Shown: positions 1 through 10,210, numbered from the stretch's first letter. The stretch is 64,000 bases of DNA from Mycolicibacter heraklionensis (GCA_001673575.1 LZME01000095.1:122574-186573), one strand, 5' to 3'. Translations and numbers: made by a program. The notes: generated by a model from the letters alone, not told the origin.

Positions 1-634
1 CTGCGACCCCATCGAACTGGAGACGCTGCGGATGGAGACCGTCAACCGCGGCTTCAGCCCGGGCCAGAACCACCAGGTCCAAGACGACCTGTTCGCCGAG
101 AGCCTGTTCGACTCGGTCATCTACGTGAGCTTCCAGGAACTGGCCACCCGCATCTCGCACCGCAACACCGGCCAGGCCTGCAACGACCCCATCGCCGACC
201 AGCTGCTGGCACGGATCTCGCATGACGAGAACCTGCACATGATCTTCTACCGCGACGTCAGCGCTGTCGGCTTCGACATCGCACCGGAACAGGCGATGCG
301 CTCGCTGCACCGGGTGCTGGCCAACTTCCAGATGCCCGGATTCGTCGTTCCGGAGTTCCGCCGCAAGGCCGTGATCATCGCGGTCGGCGGTGTCTATGAC
401 CCGATCATCCACCGCGACGACGTGGTGATGCCGGTGCTGAAGAAGTGGGGCATCCTCGAGCGGGAGTTCAGCGGCGAGGCAGCTCGCTACCAGGAGGAGA
501 TCGGCAAGATCGTCGCCGAGCTGGACGAGACGTGCGAGAAGTTCGAGCTGGCCAAGCAACGCCGGCTCGAGCGGGAGGCCAAGATGGCCGAGAAGCGCGC
601 CGCCAAGAAGGTGTTGGAGCCATCAGCACCGTAG
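1..634 (+). CDS. desA1: Acyl-ACP desaturase, DesA1-like (C-terminal part, 5' end outside window)
   Basis: The reading frame is open from the left edge to the stop at 632-634, so only about the last 210 residues are present. The protein resembles the mycobacterial soluble acyl-ACP desaturases, which introduce the first double bond of mycolic-acid precursors in the cytoplasm using a diiron centre. A diiron ExxH motif is visible in HDENLHMIFYRD (about residue 70 counted from the Met at 32), and the tail is charged and helical (KQRRLEREAKMAEKRAAKK). It is followed closely by the dihydrouridine synthase, as in M. tuberculosis (Rv0824c-Rv0823c). The first half, with the other diiron ligands, cannot be checked here. 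Confidence 0.9.
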   Translation, partial: CDPIELETLRMETVNRGFSPGQNHQVQDDLFAESLFDSVIYVSFQELATRISHRNTGQACNDPIADQLLARISHDENLHMIFYRDVSAVGFDIAPEQAMRSLHRVLANFQMPGFVVPEFRRKAVIIAVGGVYDPIIHRDDVVMPVLKKWGILEREFSGEAARYQEEIGKIVAELDETCEKFELAKQRRLEREAKMAEKRAAKKVLEPSAP

Positions 635-1839
635 CTGACGAGCAGCGGACGCTGGATGATGACGGCGACCTGCCGCGCCCGGCTTCGCCGAGCTCGCAGT
701 CGCCGCTGAAGATCGGGTCGCTTGAGCTTGCCAGTCCCGTGGTGCTGGCCCCGATGGCCGGCGTCACCAACGTCGCATTCCGGACGCTCTGCCGCGAGCT
801 GGAACAGTCCCGGGCCGGAACGGTCAGCGGGCTGTATGTCTGCGAGATGGTGACCGCACGCGCGCTCGTCGAACGGCACCCCGCCACCCTGCACATGACG
901 ACGTTCGGGCCGGAGGAGTCGCCGCGCTCGCTGCAGCTCTACACCGTCGACCCCGACACCACCTACGCCGCGGCGAAGATGATCGCCGACGAAGGTCTCG
1001 CCGACCATATCGACATGAATTTCGGCTGCCCGGTGCCCAAGGTGACCCGCCTCGGCGGCGGGTCGGCGCTGCCGTACAAACGCCGGCTCTTCGGCAACAT
1101 CGTCGCCGCAGCGGTGCGGGGCACGGCCGGCACCGACATTCCGGTGACCGTGAAATTCCGCATCGGCATCGACGACGCCCACCACACCCACCTGGACGCC
1201 GGACGCATCGCCGAGGCGGAAGGGGCTGCGGCGGTAGCCCTGCACGCCCGGACCGCGTCGCAGCGCTACTCCGGCACCGCCGACTGGGCGCAGATCGCGG
1301 CGCTCAAAGCGCAGGTCCGCTCGATTCCGGTTCTGGGCAACGGCGACATCTTCGAGGCCGGCGATGCCCTGGCCATGATGGCGGCCACCGGTTGTGACGG
1401 GGTGGTGATCGGCCGCGGCTGCCTGGGTCGCCCATGGTTGTTCGGCGAGCTCTCGGCGGCCTTCGGGGGCCGGCCCACACCGACCCCACCCACCTTGGGC
1501 GAAGTCGCCGACATCATTCGCCGCCACGGCGAACTGCTGGCCCAGCACTTCGGCGAAGACAAGGGCATGCGCGAAATCCGCAAGCATGTCGCCTGGTACC
1601 TGCACGGATTCCCCGCCGGTTCCGAGCTGCGGCGCGAGCTGGCGATGGTGACCACGCTGTCCGAGCTCGACGAACTGCTCAAGCAGCTGGACTGCTCGGT
1701 CCCCTTCCCCGCGGCCGCCACCGGTCCCCGCGGGCGACAGGGCTCACCGGCCAAGGTCACCCTGCCCGAAGGGTGGCTCGACGACCCCGATGACTGTGCG
1801 GTGCCGGCCGGAGCGGACATTATGCACTCGGGTGGCTGA
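532..1839 (+). CDS. dus: tRNA-dihydrouridine synthase
   Basis: FMN-dependent enzyme that reduces uridine to dihydrouridine in the tRNA D-loop. The N-terminal barrel opens with VVLAPMAGVTNVAFRTLC, and the catalytic Cys motif is MNFGCPVPKVTRLGGG. The phosphate-binding end of the barrel is VLGNGDIFEAGDAL and GCDGVVIGRGCLGRPWLF, and the C-terminal helical domain carries GMREIRKHVAWYLHGFP. The start is uncertain. The frame is open well into desA1, no ATG precedes the conserved core, and the GTG at 532 is the nearest conventional start I found. It overlaps desA1 by about 100 bp, and a shorter protein from an unusual start is possible. It matches the Rv0823c family in length (about 390 to 435 residues) and position. 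Confidence 0.9.
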   Translation: MREVRAGQATPARAGGQDGREARRQEGVGAISTVADEQRTLDDDGDLPRPASPSSQSPLKIGSLELASPVVLAPMAGVTNVAFRTLCRELEQSRAGTVSGLYVCEMVTARALVERHPATLHMTTFGPEESPRSLQLYTVDPDTTYAAAKMIADEGLADHIDMNFGCPVPKVTRLGGGSALPYKRRLFGNIVAAAVRGTAGTDIPVTVKFRIGIDDAHHTHLDAGRIAEAEGAAAVALHARTASQRYSGTADWAQIAALKAQVRSIPVLGNGDIFEAGDALAMMAATGCDGVVIGRGCLGRPWLFGELSAAFGGRPTPTPPTLGEVADIIRRHGELLAQHFGEDKGMREIRKHVAWYLHGFPAGSELRRELAMVTTLSELDELLKQLDCSVPFPAAATGPRGRQGSPAKVTLPEGWLDDPDDCAVPAGADIMHSGG

Positions 1840-1883
1840 AATGAGACTTTGTCGACATCGCGTGTCTGGAAAGTTCTCAGTAG

Positions 1884-1898
1884 AATAAGTACCTTATT
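1884..1898. promoter_or_regulatory. Perfect inverted repeat in the leader of the LCP gene
   Basis: Six-base inverted repeat AATAAG-TAC-CTTATT with a three-base spacer. It lies in the 183-bp gap between dus and the LCP gene and overlaps a possible -10 box TAGAAT at 1881-1886. The position would suit an operator. No matching regulator is known to me; the assignment is inference. Confidence 0.3.
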
Positions 1899-2022
1899 GC
1901 CCCAGGCAGGGATCGTCTCTGCGGAGGCATATTCAGGTGCGGAGACCAATGCCGATCATCCGTACCGCACCGGCGTGCGAGCGACGCGCGGCGGTACCTA
2001 GGACTCGGAGGCCCTTGAGGAC

Positions 2023-4209
2023 ATGAGTGACGGCGATAACGCCACTCCTGGCCGCTGGGCGCCGGAGGGCCACAATGACGGCGACCATCAGCTGATGACG
2101 ATGACACCGCCGGGACCCGCACCCTGGGAACGCTGGCAGAACTCATCTGAGGAAACCCCCGTCCCGCACCGACGAAACGCGTCCCGGCGCCGCAACGGGT
2201 CGGTGAGCGTCGCCGACCTGATCGCCAGGGTCAACGCCGAGCCTCCGCCTTCCGGTGGACGCAGCCAGCGCCGGGCCGCCTCAGCCCCGCCCGAGCGTCG
2301 CGAGGTGGCCGAGTTCGTCGAGACCATCGAGCCGGCGGAGCCCGACAGCGTATTTGAGGCATCCGAGCCCGAGGCTGAGTATTCGCCGCTCGAAGTCGCC
2401 GATGTATCGGCCCCGCTGCCCGACATCGCCGAAGTGGCCTACCCGTCGGAAGTGCCCGACCTCGACCGTATTCACGGCACCTCACTCGAGCCGGCCGACT
2501 CCCCCGACTGGGACGAGTTGGCACCCGCCACCGAGGTGCCGGATTTATACGGCGGTCCCGAGATGCTGCCGGCGCAGATCGACCCACCTCACCAGACACC
2601 GCCGACGGATGCCGAACCGGCCCCGCACGGGCCCCACCACCGGGCCAAACTCGCGGGCCGGGCGGTCGCGGCCATGATGGCGATCCTCGCCTTGGTGCTG
2701 ACCGGGTCGGCCTGGCAGTGGAGTTCGTCGAAAAACCGCAGCCTCAACCACGTCAGCGCATTGGACCCCGATTCGCACGACATTCTCGATGCGGCCGGCC
2801 AGTACGGCGACGAGAACTTCCTGATCGTCGGCGCGGACACCCGCGCCGGCGCCAACAGCGACATCGGCGCCGGCAGCACCGAGGACGCCGAGGGAGCTCG
2901 CTCCGACACAATCATGCTGGTCAACATCCCGGCGAACCGTAAACGCGTGGTGGTGGTGTCGTTCCCTCGCGACCTGGCGATCACCCCGATTCAGTGCGAG
3001 GCCTGGAACTCCGTGACCGGCGCCTACGGGCCGATCTACGACGAGGAAACGGGAACCTACAGCGACGACATCGTCTACACCGAGACGAAGCTGAACTCGA
3101 CCTACGCCTTCGGCGGGCCGAAGTGTCTGGTCAAGGAGATCCAGAAGCTGTCCGGACTGGCGATCAACCGGTTCATGGCCGTCGACTTCGTCGGATTCGG
3201 CAAGATGGTCGACGCGCTGGGCGGTGTGGAGGTGTGCACCCCCAGCCCGTTGTACGACCTCGTGCTGGGCAGCGTCCTCGAAGACACTGGACGCCAGCGA
3301 GTCAACGGCAGCACCGCGTTGAACTACGTGCGGGCCCGGCACGTCACCACCGAGGACAACGGCGACTACGGCCGCATCAAACGCCAGCAGCTGTTCTTGT
3401 CGTCGCTGCTGCGTTCGTTGATCTCCACGAACACCTTCTTCTCGCCGACCAAGCTCAACAACGTGGTCAACATGTTCATCGGCGACAGCTCGGTGGACAA
3501 CGTCACCACCAAAGACCTGGTGAACCTCGGCCAGTCGTTGCAGAAGGTCGCCGCCGGGCACATCACTTTCGTCACGGTGCCGACCAGTGAGACCGACGAG
3601 AACGGGGACGAGGTCCCCCGGATGGATGACGTGCGGGCACTGTTCGACGCCATCATCAACGACGACCCTCTGCCCGGCGAGAACGACCACAACGCCACCT
3701 CGGTACCGACCACGGCGGCGGCCAGCCCCACGACCCCGTCCACCTCTCTGCCCGGCGCACCGGCCACCCCGGTGGTCAAGCCGCTCAGCGAGCAGGTGCA
3801 CGCGGTCACGACCTCGCCCGGCGACGTCACGGTGCGGGTGTCTAACGCCACCGAACAGTCTGGCCTGGCCGGAGCCACCTCCGAAGGCCTGCAACAGTGG
3901 GGCTTCAACGTCGACAGCGCCGACGACTACCCCGGCACCGTCAAGGCCACCAAGGTGCTGTACTCCCCCGGAAACGAACAGGCCGCCGCCACAGTGTCCT
4001 CGGCGCTGTCAGGCGCGCCGATCGAACGGGTCAGCGGACTGGGCAGCATCGTCCGCGTCGTCCTGGGATCAGACTTCCGTACCGTGACCAAGCCGGTGGC
4101 CAGCGGCTCGCAGGTCAGCGTGCAACTCAACCGCGGTGCCAGCGTCGAACCTACCGAACTGCCCGATGACCTGACCGTCACCAACGCCGCCGACACCACC
4201 TGCGAGTAG
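2023..4209 (+). CDS. LytR-CpsA-Psr (LCP) family cell-wall ligase, Rv0822c-like
   Basis: 728 residues. LCP proteins transfer glycopolymers (in mycobacteria, arabinogalactan) from a lipid carrier to peptidoglycan on the outer face of the membrane. A long acidic, proline-rich cytoplasmic N-terminus (residues 1-208) precedes one membrane helix (about 212-232). The LCP domain follows from about 290, with SDTIMLVNIPANRKRVVVVSFPRDL and ALNYVRARHV; its arginines and acidic residues are the usual phosphate and metal ligands. A Ser/Thr/Pro linker leads to a LytR_C domain at about 605-690 (VTVRVSNATEQSGLAG). The ATG at 2023 follows a purine-rich TTGAGGAC. It is one of several LCP paralogues expected in mycobacteria, so the exact substrate is inferred. 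Confidence 0.9.
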   Translation: MSDGDNATPGRWAPEGHNDGDHQLMTMTPPGPAPWERWQNSSEETPVPHRRNASRRRNGSVSVADLIARVNAEPPPSGGRSQRRAASAPPERREVAEFVETIEPAEPDSVFEASEPEAEYSPLEVADVSAPLPDIAEVAYPSEVPDLDRIHGTSLEPADSPDWDELAPATEVPDLYGGPEMLPAQIDPPHQTPPTDAEPAPHGPHHRAKLAGRAVAAMMAILALVLTGSAWQWSSSKNRSLNHVSALDPDSHDILDAAGQYGDENFLIVGADTRAGANSDIGAGSTEDAEGARSDTIMLVNIPANRKRVVVVSFPRDLAITPIQCEAWNSVTGAYGPIYDEETGTYSDDIVYTETKLNSTYAFGGPKCLVKEIQKLSGLAINRFMAVDFVGFGKMVDALGGVEVCTPSPLYDLVLGSVLEDTGRQRVNGSTALNYVRARHVTTEDNGDYGRIKRQQLFLSSLLRSLISTNTFFSPTKLNNVVNMFIGDSSVDNVTTKDLVNLGQSLQKVAAGHITFVTVPTSETDENGDEVPRMDDVRALFDAIINDDPLPGENDHNATSVPTTAAASPTTPSTSLPGAPATPVVKPLSEQVHAVTTSPGDVTVRVSNATEQSGLAGATSEGLQQWGFNVDSADDYPGTVKATKVLYSPGNEQAAATVSSALSGAPIERVSGLGSIVRVVLGSDFRTVTKPVASGSQVSVQLNRGASVEPTELPDDLTVTNAADTTCE

Positions 4210-4263
4210 CGCCCACTCCCGCCCAACCCGCGCGAATCGCGGTCCACGGTTAGTCTTGAGGGC

Positions 4264-4932
4264 ATGCGAACCGCGTACCACGAGCAACTCTCGGATCTGG
4301 CCGAACAGCTCGGCACGATGTGCGGCTTGGCCGGGGCAGCAATGGAACGCGCCACACAGGCCCTGCTGCAAGCCGACTTGATGCTGGCCGAGCAGGTGAT
4401 CACCGACCACGAGCAGATCGCCGCGATGAGTACCCGCGCCGAGGAAAGCTCCTTCGTGCTGTTGGCGTTGCAAGCCCCGGTCGCCGGGGATCTGCGCGCC
4501 ATCGTCAGCTCCATTCAGATGGTGGCCGACATCGACCGGATGGGCGCGTTGGCACTGCACGTCGCCAAGATCACCCGCCGCCGCCATCCACAACACGCGC
4601 TGCCCGAAGAGGTCAACGGGTACTTCGCCGAAATGGGCAGGCTTGCAGTCGAATTGGGCAACAGCGCGCAAGAGGTGCTGTTGTCGCGCGACCCGGAGAA
4701 GGCCGCCCGGATCCGCGAAGAAGACGACGCGATGGACGACCTGCACCGGCACCTGTTCTCGGTGCTGATGGACAAGGAGTGGCGGCACGGAGTGGCCGCC
4801 GCCGTGGACGTGACGCTGCTTGGGCGGTTCTACGAGCGGTTCGCCGACCACGCCGTCGAGGTCGCTCGTCGGGTGATCTTCCAGGCGACCGGCAAGTTCC
4901 CCGACGAGCACACCCTGCCGTCAAGCGAGTAG
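4264..4932 (+). CDS. phoU: Phosphate uptake regulator PhoU (PhoY2-like)
   Basis: 222-residue all-helical protein of the PhoU family. The family links the Pst transporter to the phosphate two-component system (SenX3-RegX3 in mycobacteria) and keeps it off when phosphate is plentiful. Two repeated three-helix bundles are seen. The metal-binding repeats are recognisable as [13 protein letters not shown] and [16 protein letters not shown]. The ATG at 4264 lies 54 bp after the LCP gene, and the 3' end almost meets convergent hrpA (5-bp gap). M. tuberculosis PhoY2 (213 residues) lies beside phoT. Here the transporter genes are present but separated by hrpA. Confidence 0.93.
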   Translation: MRTAYHEQLSDLAEQLGTMCGLAGAAMERATQALLQADLMLAEQVITDHEQIAAMSTRAEESSFVLLALQAPVAGDLRAIVSSIQMVADIDRMGALALHVAKITRRRHPQHALPEEVNGYFAEMGRLAVELGNSAQEVLLSRDPEKAARIREEDDAMDDLHRHLFSVLMDKEWRHGVAAAVDVTLLGRFYERFADHAVEVARRVIFQATGKFPDEHTLPSSE

Positions 4933-4937
4933 CGCGG

Positions 4938-7900
4938 CTAAAGCTCTTTTAAAGCCCTGAGGATGCGCTGTTCGCTGACCGGGCGCGGGGTGCCGAGCTG
5001 CTGAGCCCACAGACTCACCCGTAGCTCTTGGATCTGGCGCGCGATGTCGCGCACATCGTTGTCGCGATGGCGCGCCGTAGGCAGGGTCGCCAAAAGGTCC
5101 CGGTAGGCGTCCTGCACCGCGTGCACCCGCGCCATCCGTTCCCGGTCAGCCTGCAACGCTCGGGGCAGCTGCTCCACCCGGCGACGGACGGCGGTCAGGT
5201 AGCGGACGAGATCCCCGAGATGTGCGCGACCGGTAGCGGCGACAAAACCGGGCGCCAGCAGCGCATCCAGCTGGCCGACGATATCGGCGATCGCCTCGGC
5301 CTGGCCGGGCGGCGGCTGCGCCGGCAGCATCACGTGGGTATCGCGGGCCGCGGCCAGCACCTGCGCAACTCGGGTCACCACGTCAACAGTGGTGGGCACC
5401 AGCGCGGCGGCCACCCGGGTACGCAACGCGATGTACTCGTCTCGGGACCACACCGGCGCCGGCGCCAAGGCGTCGGTCGCAGCGTCGGCACAGTCGTCGA
5501 TGAGCGCCGCCAACGTCCCGTTCGGGTTCGCCTTGAGCATCAGCCGTGTCGGCGAATCCAGCTGACGCTCGACAGTTTTGACCGGCGACGGAACATCGCA
5601 GCGCAGCAACCGGCGGATACCGGGTCCGAGCGCCGACCGCTGCTGCGCCTCGGTGGAGAACACCCGTAGCTGGGCGGTATTGCCGGCATCGACAAAGGCC
5701 GGGAAGCCACGAACAGCGCGGCCAGCCACCACCCGCTGCACGGCCCGAGGCAGCGTGTCCAAGTCGTCCGGCCAGCTGCGCAGGCCGCTGCGTTCCAGCT
5801 CCGCGCCGACCGCATCGGCGACCGCCTCGCGGGCCGACGCCGCCAGTCGATCCTGCAAGACGTCGAGGTCTTTACCGCGCGCCACCTCGGTGCCGTCTGC
5901 GGCCTCCACGGCGAAGGTGACCCTCAAGTGCGCGGGCAGCTTGGTCAGGTCGAAGGCGTCGATCGGGACCAACACCCCGGTTCGGCGACGAAGCTCGTGT
6001 ACCAGCGACTCCAGCAGCGGCTCGCCCGGCCCGATTGCCGACAGCACCGCGCGGGCGGTGTCAGGTGCCGGGACGAAGTTACGTCGCAGATCCTTGGGCA
6101 GGGACCGGATCAGCGCGGTGATCAGCTCTTCACGCAGCGCCGGTACCTGCCAGGCGAACTCGTCGCCGCCGAGGCGCGCCAGCACATCGATCGGCACGTG
6201 GACGGTGACCCCGTCGTCGGCGGCCCCCGGCTCGAAGCGATAGGTCAGTGGCAACGACAGATCCGCGGTCGCCCAACTGTCCGGCCGATCAGCGCCGAGC
6301 GTCTCATCGGCCCGCAGCAACTCGTCGCGCGTAAAGGTCAGCAGCTCGGGTGTGGCCTTCCGCTGCTTGCGCCACCAGCCGTCGAAGTGCCGTGCCGAGA
6401 CCACCTCGGCGGGAATCCGGGCGTCGTAGAGGTCATACACGGTGTCGTCGTCGACGATCAGATCGCGACGACGGACCCTGTCTTCCAGCTCCTGCAGTTG
6501 GGTGCGCAGCGCGGCGTTGTCGGCGAGGAATCGGTGCCGGGACACCCAGTCGCCCTCCACCAGCGCGTGCCGGATGAACAGCTCACGAGCCACCGCCGGC
6601 TCCACCCGGGCGTAGCCCACCCGGCGACGCGCCACCAGCGGCAGTCCGTACAGCGTCACCTTTTCGAAGGCCATCACCTCACCGCGCTTGGCGTCCCAAT
6701 GCGGTTCGCTGTAGCTGCGCTGCACCAGATCTGCCGCGACCCGCTCGACGGTTTCCGGCTGGATGCGCGCGGCGGTCCGCCCGAACAGCCGGCTGGTCTC
6801 CACCAGCTCGGCGACCATCGTCCAGCGCGGCGGTCGTTTGGCCAGCACCGAACCGGGCGCCAGCACGAATTTCGAGTTACGCGCGCCGGCGAACTCCCGA
6901 CCGTCGTCCCGCCGCATCCCGACGTGCGACAGCAACCCGGCCAGCAACGCAGCGTGGATGGCTGTCGGCTGAGCGGGCTCGTCGGATTCACGGATGCCGA
7001 TATCGGCTGCGATGCTGCGCAGCTGACCTACCAGGTCCTGCCATTCCCGGATCCGCAGGTAGTGCAGGAACTCATTGCGGCACATCCGGCGAAACGCACT
7101 GCCGCTCAGAGCTTTCCGCTGCTCCGACAGATACGACCACAAGTTGAGATAGGCGGTGAAGTCGGAATCGTCGTCGACGAACCGGGCATGCTTAGCCCGG
7201 GCCGCCTCCTCCCGATCGACTGGCCGCTCCCTGGGATCGGGAATGGTCAGGGCGGCGGCGAGCACCAGCATCTCGCGGACACAGCCCTCGGTCTCAGCGG
7301 CCAGGATCATCCGGCCCAACCGCGGGTCCACCGGCAGCCGGGCCAACCGGCGGCCGACATCGGTGATCGCTCCCTGCGCCGTGAACGCGCCGAGCTCGAC
7401 CAGCAGCGCGACCCCGTCACGGATGCTGCGCGAATCGGGCGGGTCGAGGAAGCCGAAGTCTTCCACCGCCCCCAGCCGCAGCGACGCCATCCGCAACAGC
7501 ACTGCGGCCAGATTCGTGCGCAGCACCTCGGGGTCGGTGTAGCGCGGCCGAGCGTCGAAATCGGCTTCGCTGTAGAGCCGGATGCACACCCCGGGGGCAG
7601 TGCGACCGCACCGGCCGCTGCGCTGCGCGGCGGACGCCTGAGAAATGGGTTCGATGGGTAGCCGCTGGACCTTCAGCCGGCGGCTGTAGCGAGAGATACG
7701 CGCGTTGCCCGGATCGATCACGTAGCGGATGCCCGGTACCGTCAGCGATGTCTCAGCCACGTTGGTGGCCAGCACAATCCGCCGGCCGGCGCGCGCAGGG
7801 GCGAACACCTTCTGCTGTTCGGCCGTGGACAGCCGCGCGTACAGCGGCAGAATCTCGGTGTTGGGCAACCCACCGAGCGCTTCTGCGGTATCCCGGATCT

Positions 7901-8882
7901 CGCGCTCGCCGGACAGGAACACCAAGATGTCGCCGGGCGGTTCGGCGGACAGTTCGTGCACCGCATCGACGATCGCCTCGATCTCGTCGCGGGTCTCGGT
8001 CCGGATGATCTCCTGGTCCGGGTCGTCCGGGTCATCTGCGGCCTGCGAGCTGACCGGCAGCTCCAGCGGGCGATACCGGATTTCCACCGGATAGCTGCGG
8101 CCGGACACCTCGACAATCGGCGCTGGGCCACCGCCGCGTCCATCATCGAAGTGCGCTGCGAAACGCTGGGGTTCGATGGTGGCCGAGGTGATGACCACCT
8201 TCAGATCGGGGCGGCGTGGCAACAACTCGCGCAGGTAACCCAACAGGAAGTCGATGTTGAGACTGCGTTCATGCGCCTCGTCGATGATCAGCGTGTCGTA
8301 GCGCAGCAACCGCCGATCCCGTTCGAGTTCGGCGAGCAGGATGCCGTCGGTCATCAGTTTGATCAGGGTCCGATCGGACACGCGGTCGGTGAACCGGACC
8401 GCGTACCCGACGACATCGCCTATTGGGCTGGCCAATTCGTCGGCGATGCGCTGCGCAACGGTGCGGGCGGCCAGCCGCCGCGGCTGGGTGTGACCGATGG
8501 TGCCGCGAATGCCGCGGCCAAGCTCCAGGCAGATCTTGGGCAGCTGGGTGGTCTTGCCGGAACCGGTCTCGCCGGCCACCACGACGACCTGGTGATCCCG
8601 AATCGCCGCGGCGATCTCGTCGCGGCGGCCGCTGACCGGCAGCTCGGGATAGCGGACATCGGGCACCGCCGCCCGGCGCGCGGCAACCAGCGCTTGCGCC
8701 TCGCCCATCCGCTCGGCGAGCTTTCGCACGTGCTCGGGCTTTGCGCCACGCAGGTCCTTCAGACGCCGTCCGAAGTAGACCGCGTCCCGCAGGGTCAGCT
8801 CATCGAGGAGCGTGCGCAAGTGCGCGACGGACGGTTCGGCCACTTCGCGAAGCTTACGGGCCTGGGCCGACCTGCCTGTCAT
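4938..8882 (-). CDS. hrpA: ATP-dependent RNA helicase HrpA (DEAH box)
   Basis: 1314 residues, the full length of HrpA proteins. Motif I is GETGSGKTTQ (residues 104-113), motif II is DEAH at 201-204, motif III is SAT near 232, and motif VI is AQRSGRCGRTAPG. Helicase-associated HA2 and OB-fold regions follow (FAGARNSKFVLAPGS), with a long C-terminal DUF3418-type region to the end. HrpA unwinds RNA and in E. coli acts on mRNA and on stalled ribosomes. The ATG at 8880-8882 is clear. The gene is convergent with phoU and divergent from pstS1, so it interrupts the phoU-pst linkage. As far as I recall it is absent at this locus in M. tuberculosis. Confidence 0.95.
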   Translation of the reverse strand: MTGRSAQARKLREVAEPSVAHLRTLLDELTLRDAVYFGRRLKDLRGAKPEHVRKLAERMGEAQALVAARRAAVPDVRYPELPVSGRRDEIAAAIRDHQVVVVAGETGSGKTTQLPKICLELGRGIRGTIGHTQPRRLAARTVAQRIADELASPIGDVVGYAVRFTDRVSDRTLIKLMTDGILLAELERDRRLLRYDTLIIDEAHERSLNIDFLLGYLRELLPRRPDLKVVITSATIEPQRFAAHFDDGRGGGPAPIVEVSGRSYPVEIRYRPLELPVSSQAADDPDDPDQEIIRTETRDEIEAIVDAVHELSAEPPGDILVFLSGEREIRDTAEALGGLPNTEILPLYARLSTAEQQKVFAPARAGRRIVLATNVAETSLTVPGIRYVIDPGNARISRYSRRLKVQRLPIEPISQASAAQRSGRCGRTAPGVCIRLYSEADFDARPRYTDPEVLRTNLAAVLLRMASLRLGAVEDFGFLDPPDSRSIRDGVALLVELGAFTAQGAITDVGRRLARLPVDPRLGRMILAAETEGCVREMLVLAAALTIPDPRERPVDREEAARAKHARFVDDDSDFTAYLNLWSYLSEQRKALSGSAFRRMCRNEFLHYLRIREWQDLVGQLRSIAADIGIRESDEPAQPTAIHAALLAGLLSHVGMRRDDGREFAGARNSKFVLAPGSVLAKRPPRWTMVAELVETSRLFGRTAARIQPETVERVAADLVQRSYSEPHWDAKRGEVMAFEKVTLYGLPLVARRRVGYARVEPAVARELFIRHALVEGDWVSRHRFLADNAALRTQLQELEDRVRRRDLIVDDDTVYDLYDARIPAEVVSARHFDGWWRKQRKATPELLTFTRDELLRADETLGADRPDSWATADLSLPLTYRFEPGAADDGVTVHVPIDVLARLGGDEFAWQVPALREELITALIRSLPKDLRRNFVPAPDTARAVLSAIGPGEPLLESLVHELRRRTGVLVPIDAFDLTKLPAHLRVTFAVEAADGTEVARGKDLDVLQDRLAASAREAVADAVGAELERSGLRSWPDDLDTLPRAVQRVVAGRAVRGFPAFVDAGNTAQLRVFSTEAQQRSALGPGIRRLLRCDVPSPVKTVERQLDSPTRLMLKANPNGTLAALIDDCADAATDALAPAPVWSRDEYIALRTRVAAALVPTTVDVVTRVAQVLAAARDTHVMLPAQPPPGQAEAIADIVGQLDALLAPGFVAATGRAHLGDLVRYLTAVRRRVEQLPRALQADRERMARVHAVQDAYRDLLATLPTARHRDNDVRDIARQIQELRVSLWAQQLGTPRPVSEQRILRALKEL

Positions 8883-8950
8883 CTGGCATTTAGCCAGTCC
8901 ATATCGGCGTCATCTGAATTCCACCAGGATTCCACCGTTAGATCATGGCT

Positions 8951-8968
8951 GTTCACCCTACCGTAACC
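8951..8968 (+). promoter_or_regulatory. Candidate PHO/RegX3-type direct repeat upstream of pstS1
   Basis: GTTCACC at 8951 is followed 11 bp later by CGTAACC, and GTGCACC follows at 8972. Spaced GTTCAYC-like direct repeats are the known recognition pattern of PhoP/RegX3-class regulators in actinobacteria. It lies about 130 bp before pstS1 in the 212-bp hrpA-pstS1 gap. The second half-site is imperfect, so this is inference supported by similar pairs in front of pstB1 and pstS3. Confidence 0.5.
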
Positions 8969-9094
8969 TTCGTGCACCGCATTAAATGGAGAAGTGACCC
9001 GGATCGCACGTGATTATTGCGAATTGTCGGCCGGGTTGATCGGGTTATGTCGCACCCGCGGCCATCACCTTAATTCGTTCTGCGAAAGGGCATT

Positions 9095-10210
9095 GTGAAA
9101 CTGAACGGTATTGGCGCGACGCTGGGAATTATGGCGACCGGCGCGTTGGTGTTATCCGGGTGCGGCAGCGACAAGAACACCGACACCGGTGAGAAGACGA
9201 CCTCGAGCTCGGCAGCCGCCGGCGGAAACTGCGGCGGCACGGACACGCTGAAAGCCAGCGGATCGACCGCCCAGCAGAACGCCATGGCGCGGTTCGTCAA
9301 GGCGTTCATCGACGAGTGTTCGGGCCACAACGTCAACTACACCGCCAACGGCTCGGGCGCCGGTATCCGGGAGTTCGTCGGCGGCCAGACCGACTTCGCC
9401 GGCTCCGACGTTCCGCTGAGCGGCGACGACTACGCCGAGGCCCAGCAGCGCTGCGAATCCCCTGCGTGGAACCTGCCGGTGGTGTTCGGCCCCATCGCGA
9501 TCACCTACAACATCCCCGGCGTCGACACGCTGATCCTCGACGGCCCGACCGCCGCGAAGATCTTCAACGGAGCCATCACCAGCTGGGATGACCCGGCGAT
9601 CAAGGCCCTCAATCCGACAGCCACCCTGCCCGCCCAGCCGATCCACGTGGTGTTCCGCAGCGACGAGTCCGGGACCACCGACAACTTCCAGCAATACCTG
9701 GATGCCGCCTCCGGTGGGGCCTGGGGCAAGGGCGCTGGAAAGACGTTCAACGGTGGCGTCGGCGAAGGCGCCAAGGGCAACGACGGCACGGCCGGAGCCA
9801 TCGCTTCCACCGAGGGGGCGATCACCTACAACGAGTGGTCATTCGCCCAGGCCAAGAACCTGGCCACCGCCCAGATCGTCACCTCGGCCGGCCCCGATCC
9901 GGTCGCGATCAGCACCGAGTCGGTCGGCAAGACCATCGCCGGTGCCACCATCAAGGGGCAAGGCAACGACCTGGTGCTCGACACGGCGTCGTTCTATCAG
10001 CCGACCCAGACGGGCTCCTACCCGATCGTGCTCGCGACCTACGAGGTGGTGTGCTCGAAGTACCCGGACGCTGACGTCGGCACCGCGGTGCGGTTGTTCC
10101 TGAAGTCCACCATCGGCGCAGGCCAGGAGGGTCTGGCCGACAACGGCTACGTGCCGATCCCCGAGGCTTTCAAGGCTCGCCTGGCGTCCGCGGTCGACGC
10201 CATCTCGTGA
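9095..10210 (+). CDS. pstS1: Phosphate-binding lipoprotein PstS (copy 1)
   Basis: 371 residues. The lipoprotein signal peptide [23 protein letters not shown] ends in lipobox LSGC. The PBP-like phosphate-binding fold follows: [52 protein letters not shown] and NEWSFA. The S/G/R/D residues in these motifs form the phosphate pocket. It is anchored at the outer membrane leaflet and hands phosphate to PstC/PstA. The GTG start at 9095 has GAAAGGG five bases upstream. The stop overlaps pstC1 by four bases (GTGA), so pstS1-pstC1-pstA1 form one coupled operon. The assignment as copy 1 is by order in the window, not by orthology. Confidence 0.95.
   Translation: MKLNGIGATLGIMATGALVLSGCGSDKNTDTGEKTTSSSAAAGGNCGGTDTLKASGSTAQQNAMARFVKAFIDECSGHNVNYTANGSGAGIREFVGGQTDFAGSDVPLSGDDYAEAQQRCESPAWNLPVVFGPIAITYNIPGVDTLILDGPTAAKIFNGAITSWDDPAIKALNPTATLPAQPIHVVFRSDESGTTDNFQQYLDAASGGAWGKGAGKTFNGGVGEGAKGNDGTAGAIASTEGAITYNEWSFAQAKNLATAQIVTSAGPDPVAISTESVGKTIAGATIKGQGNDLVLDTASFYQPTQTGSYPIVLATYEVVCSKYPDADVGTAVRLFLKSTIGAGQEGLADNGYVPIPEAFKARLASAVDAIS

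Noticed and set aside
445-531. Upstream ATG start for the dihydrouridine synthase
   Set aside because: It would overlap desA1 by 190 bp and the extra residues are Arg/Gly-rich shadow sequence; the true start is later.
2545-3894. 449-codon antisense ORF opposite the LCP gene
   Set aside because: The sense strand holds a full-length protein with family motifs; the antisense peptide is His/Asp/Arg/Gly-rich, as expected for a reverse frame of high-GC coding DNA.
5928-7661. 577-codon plus-strand ORF inside hrpA
   Set aside because: Composition is that of an antisense frame (rich in Gln, Arg, His, Pro), with no recognisable domain; hrpA motifs on the other strand are complete.
4938-8882. hrpA as recently transferred DNA
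   Set aside because: Codon and base use look like the neighbours, and HrpA is common in mycobacteria, so absence at this place in M. tuberculosis is more likely a loss or relocation.
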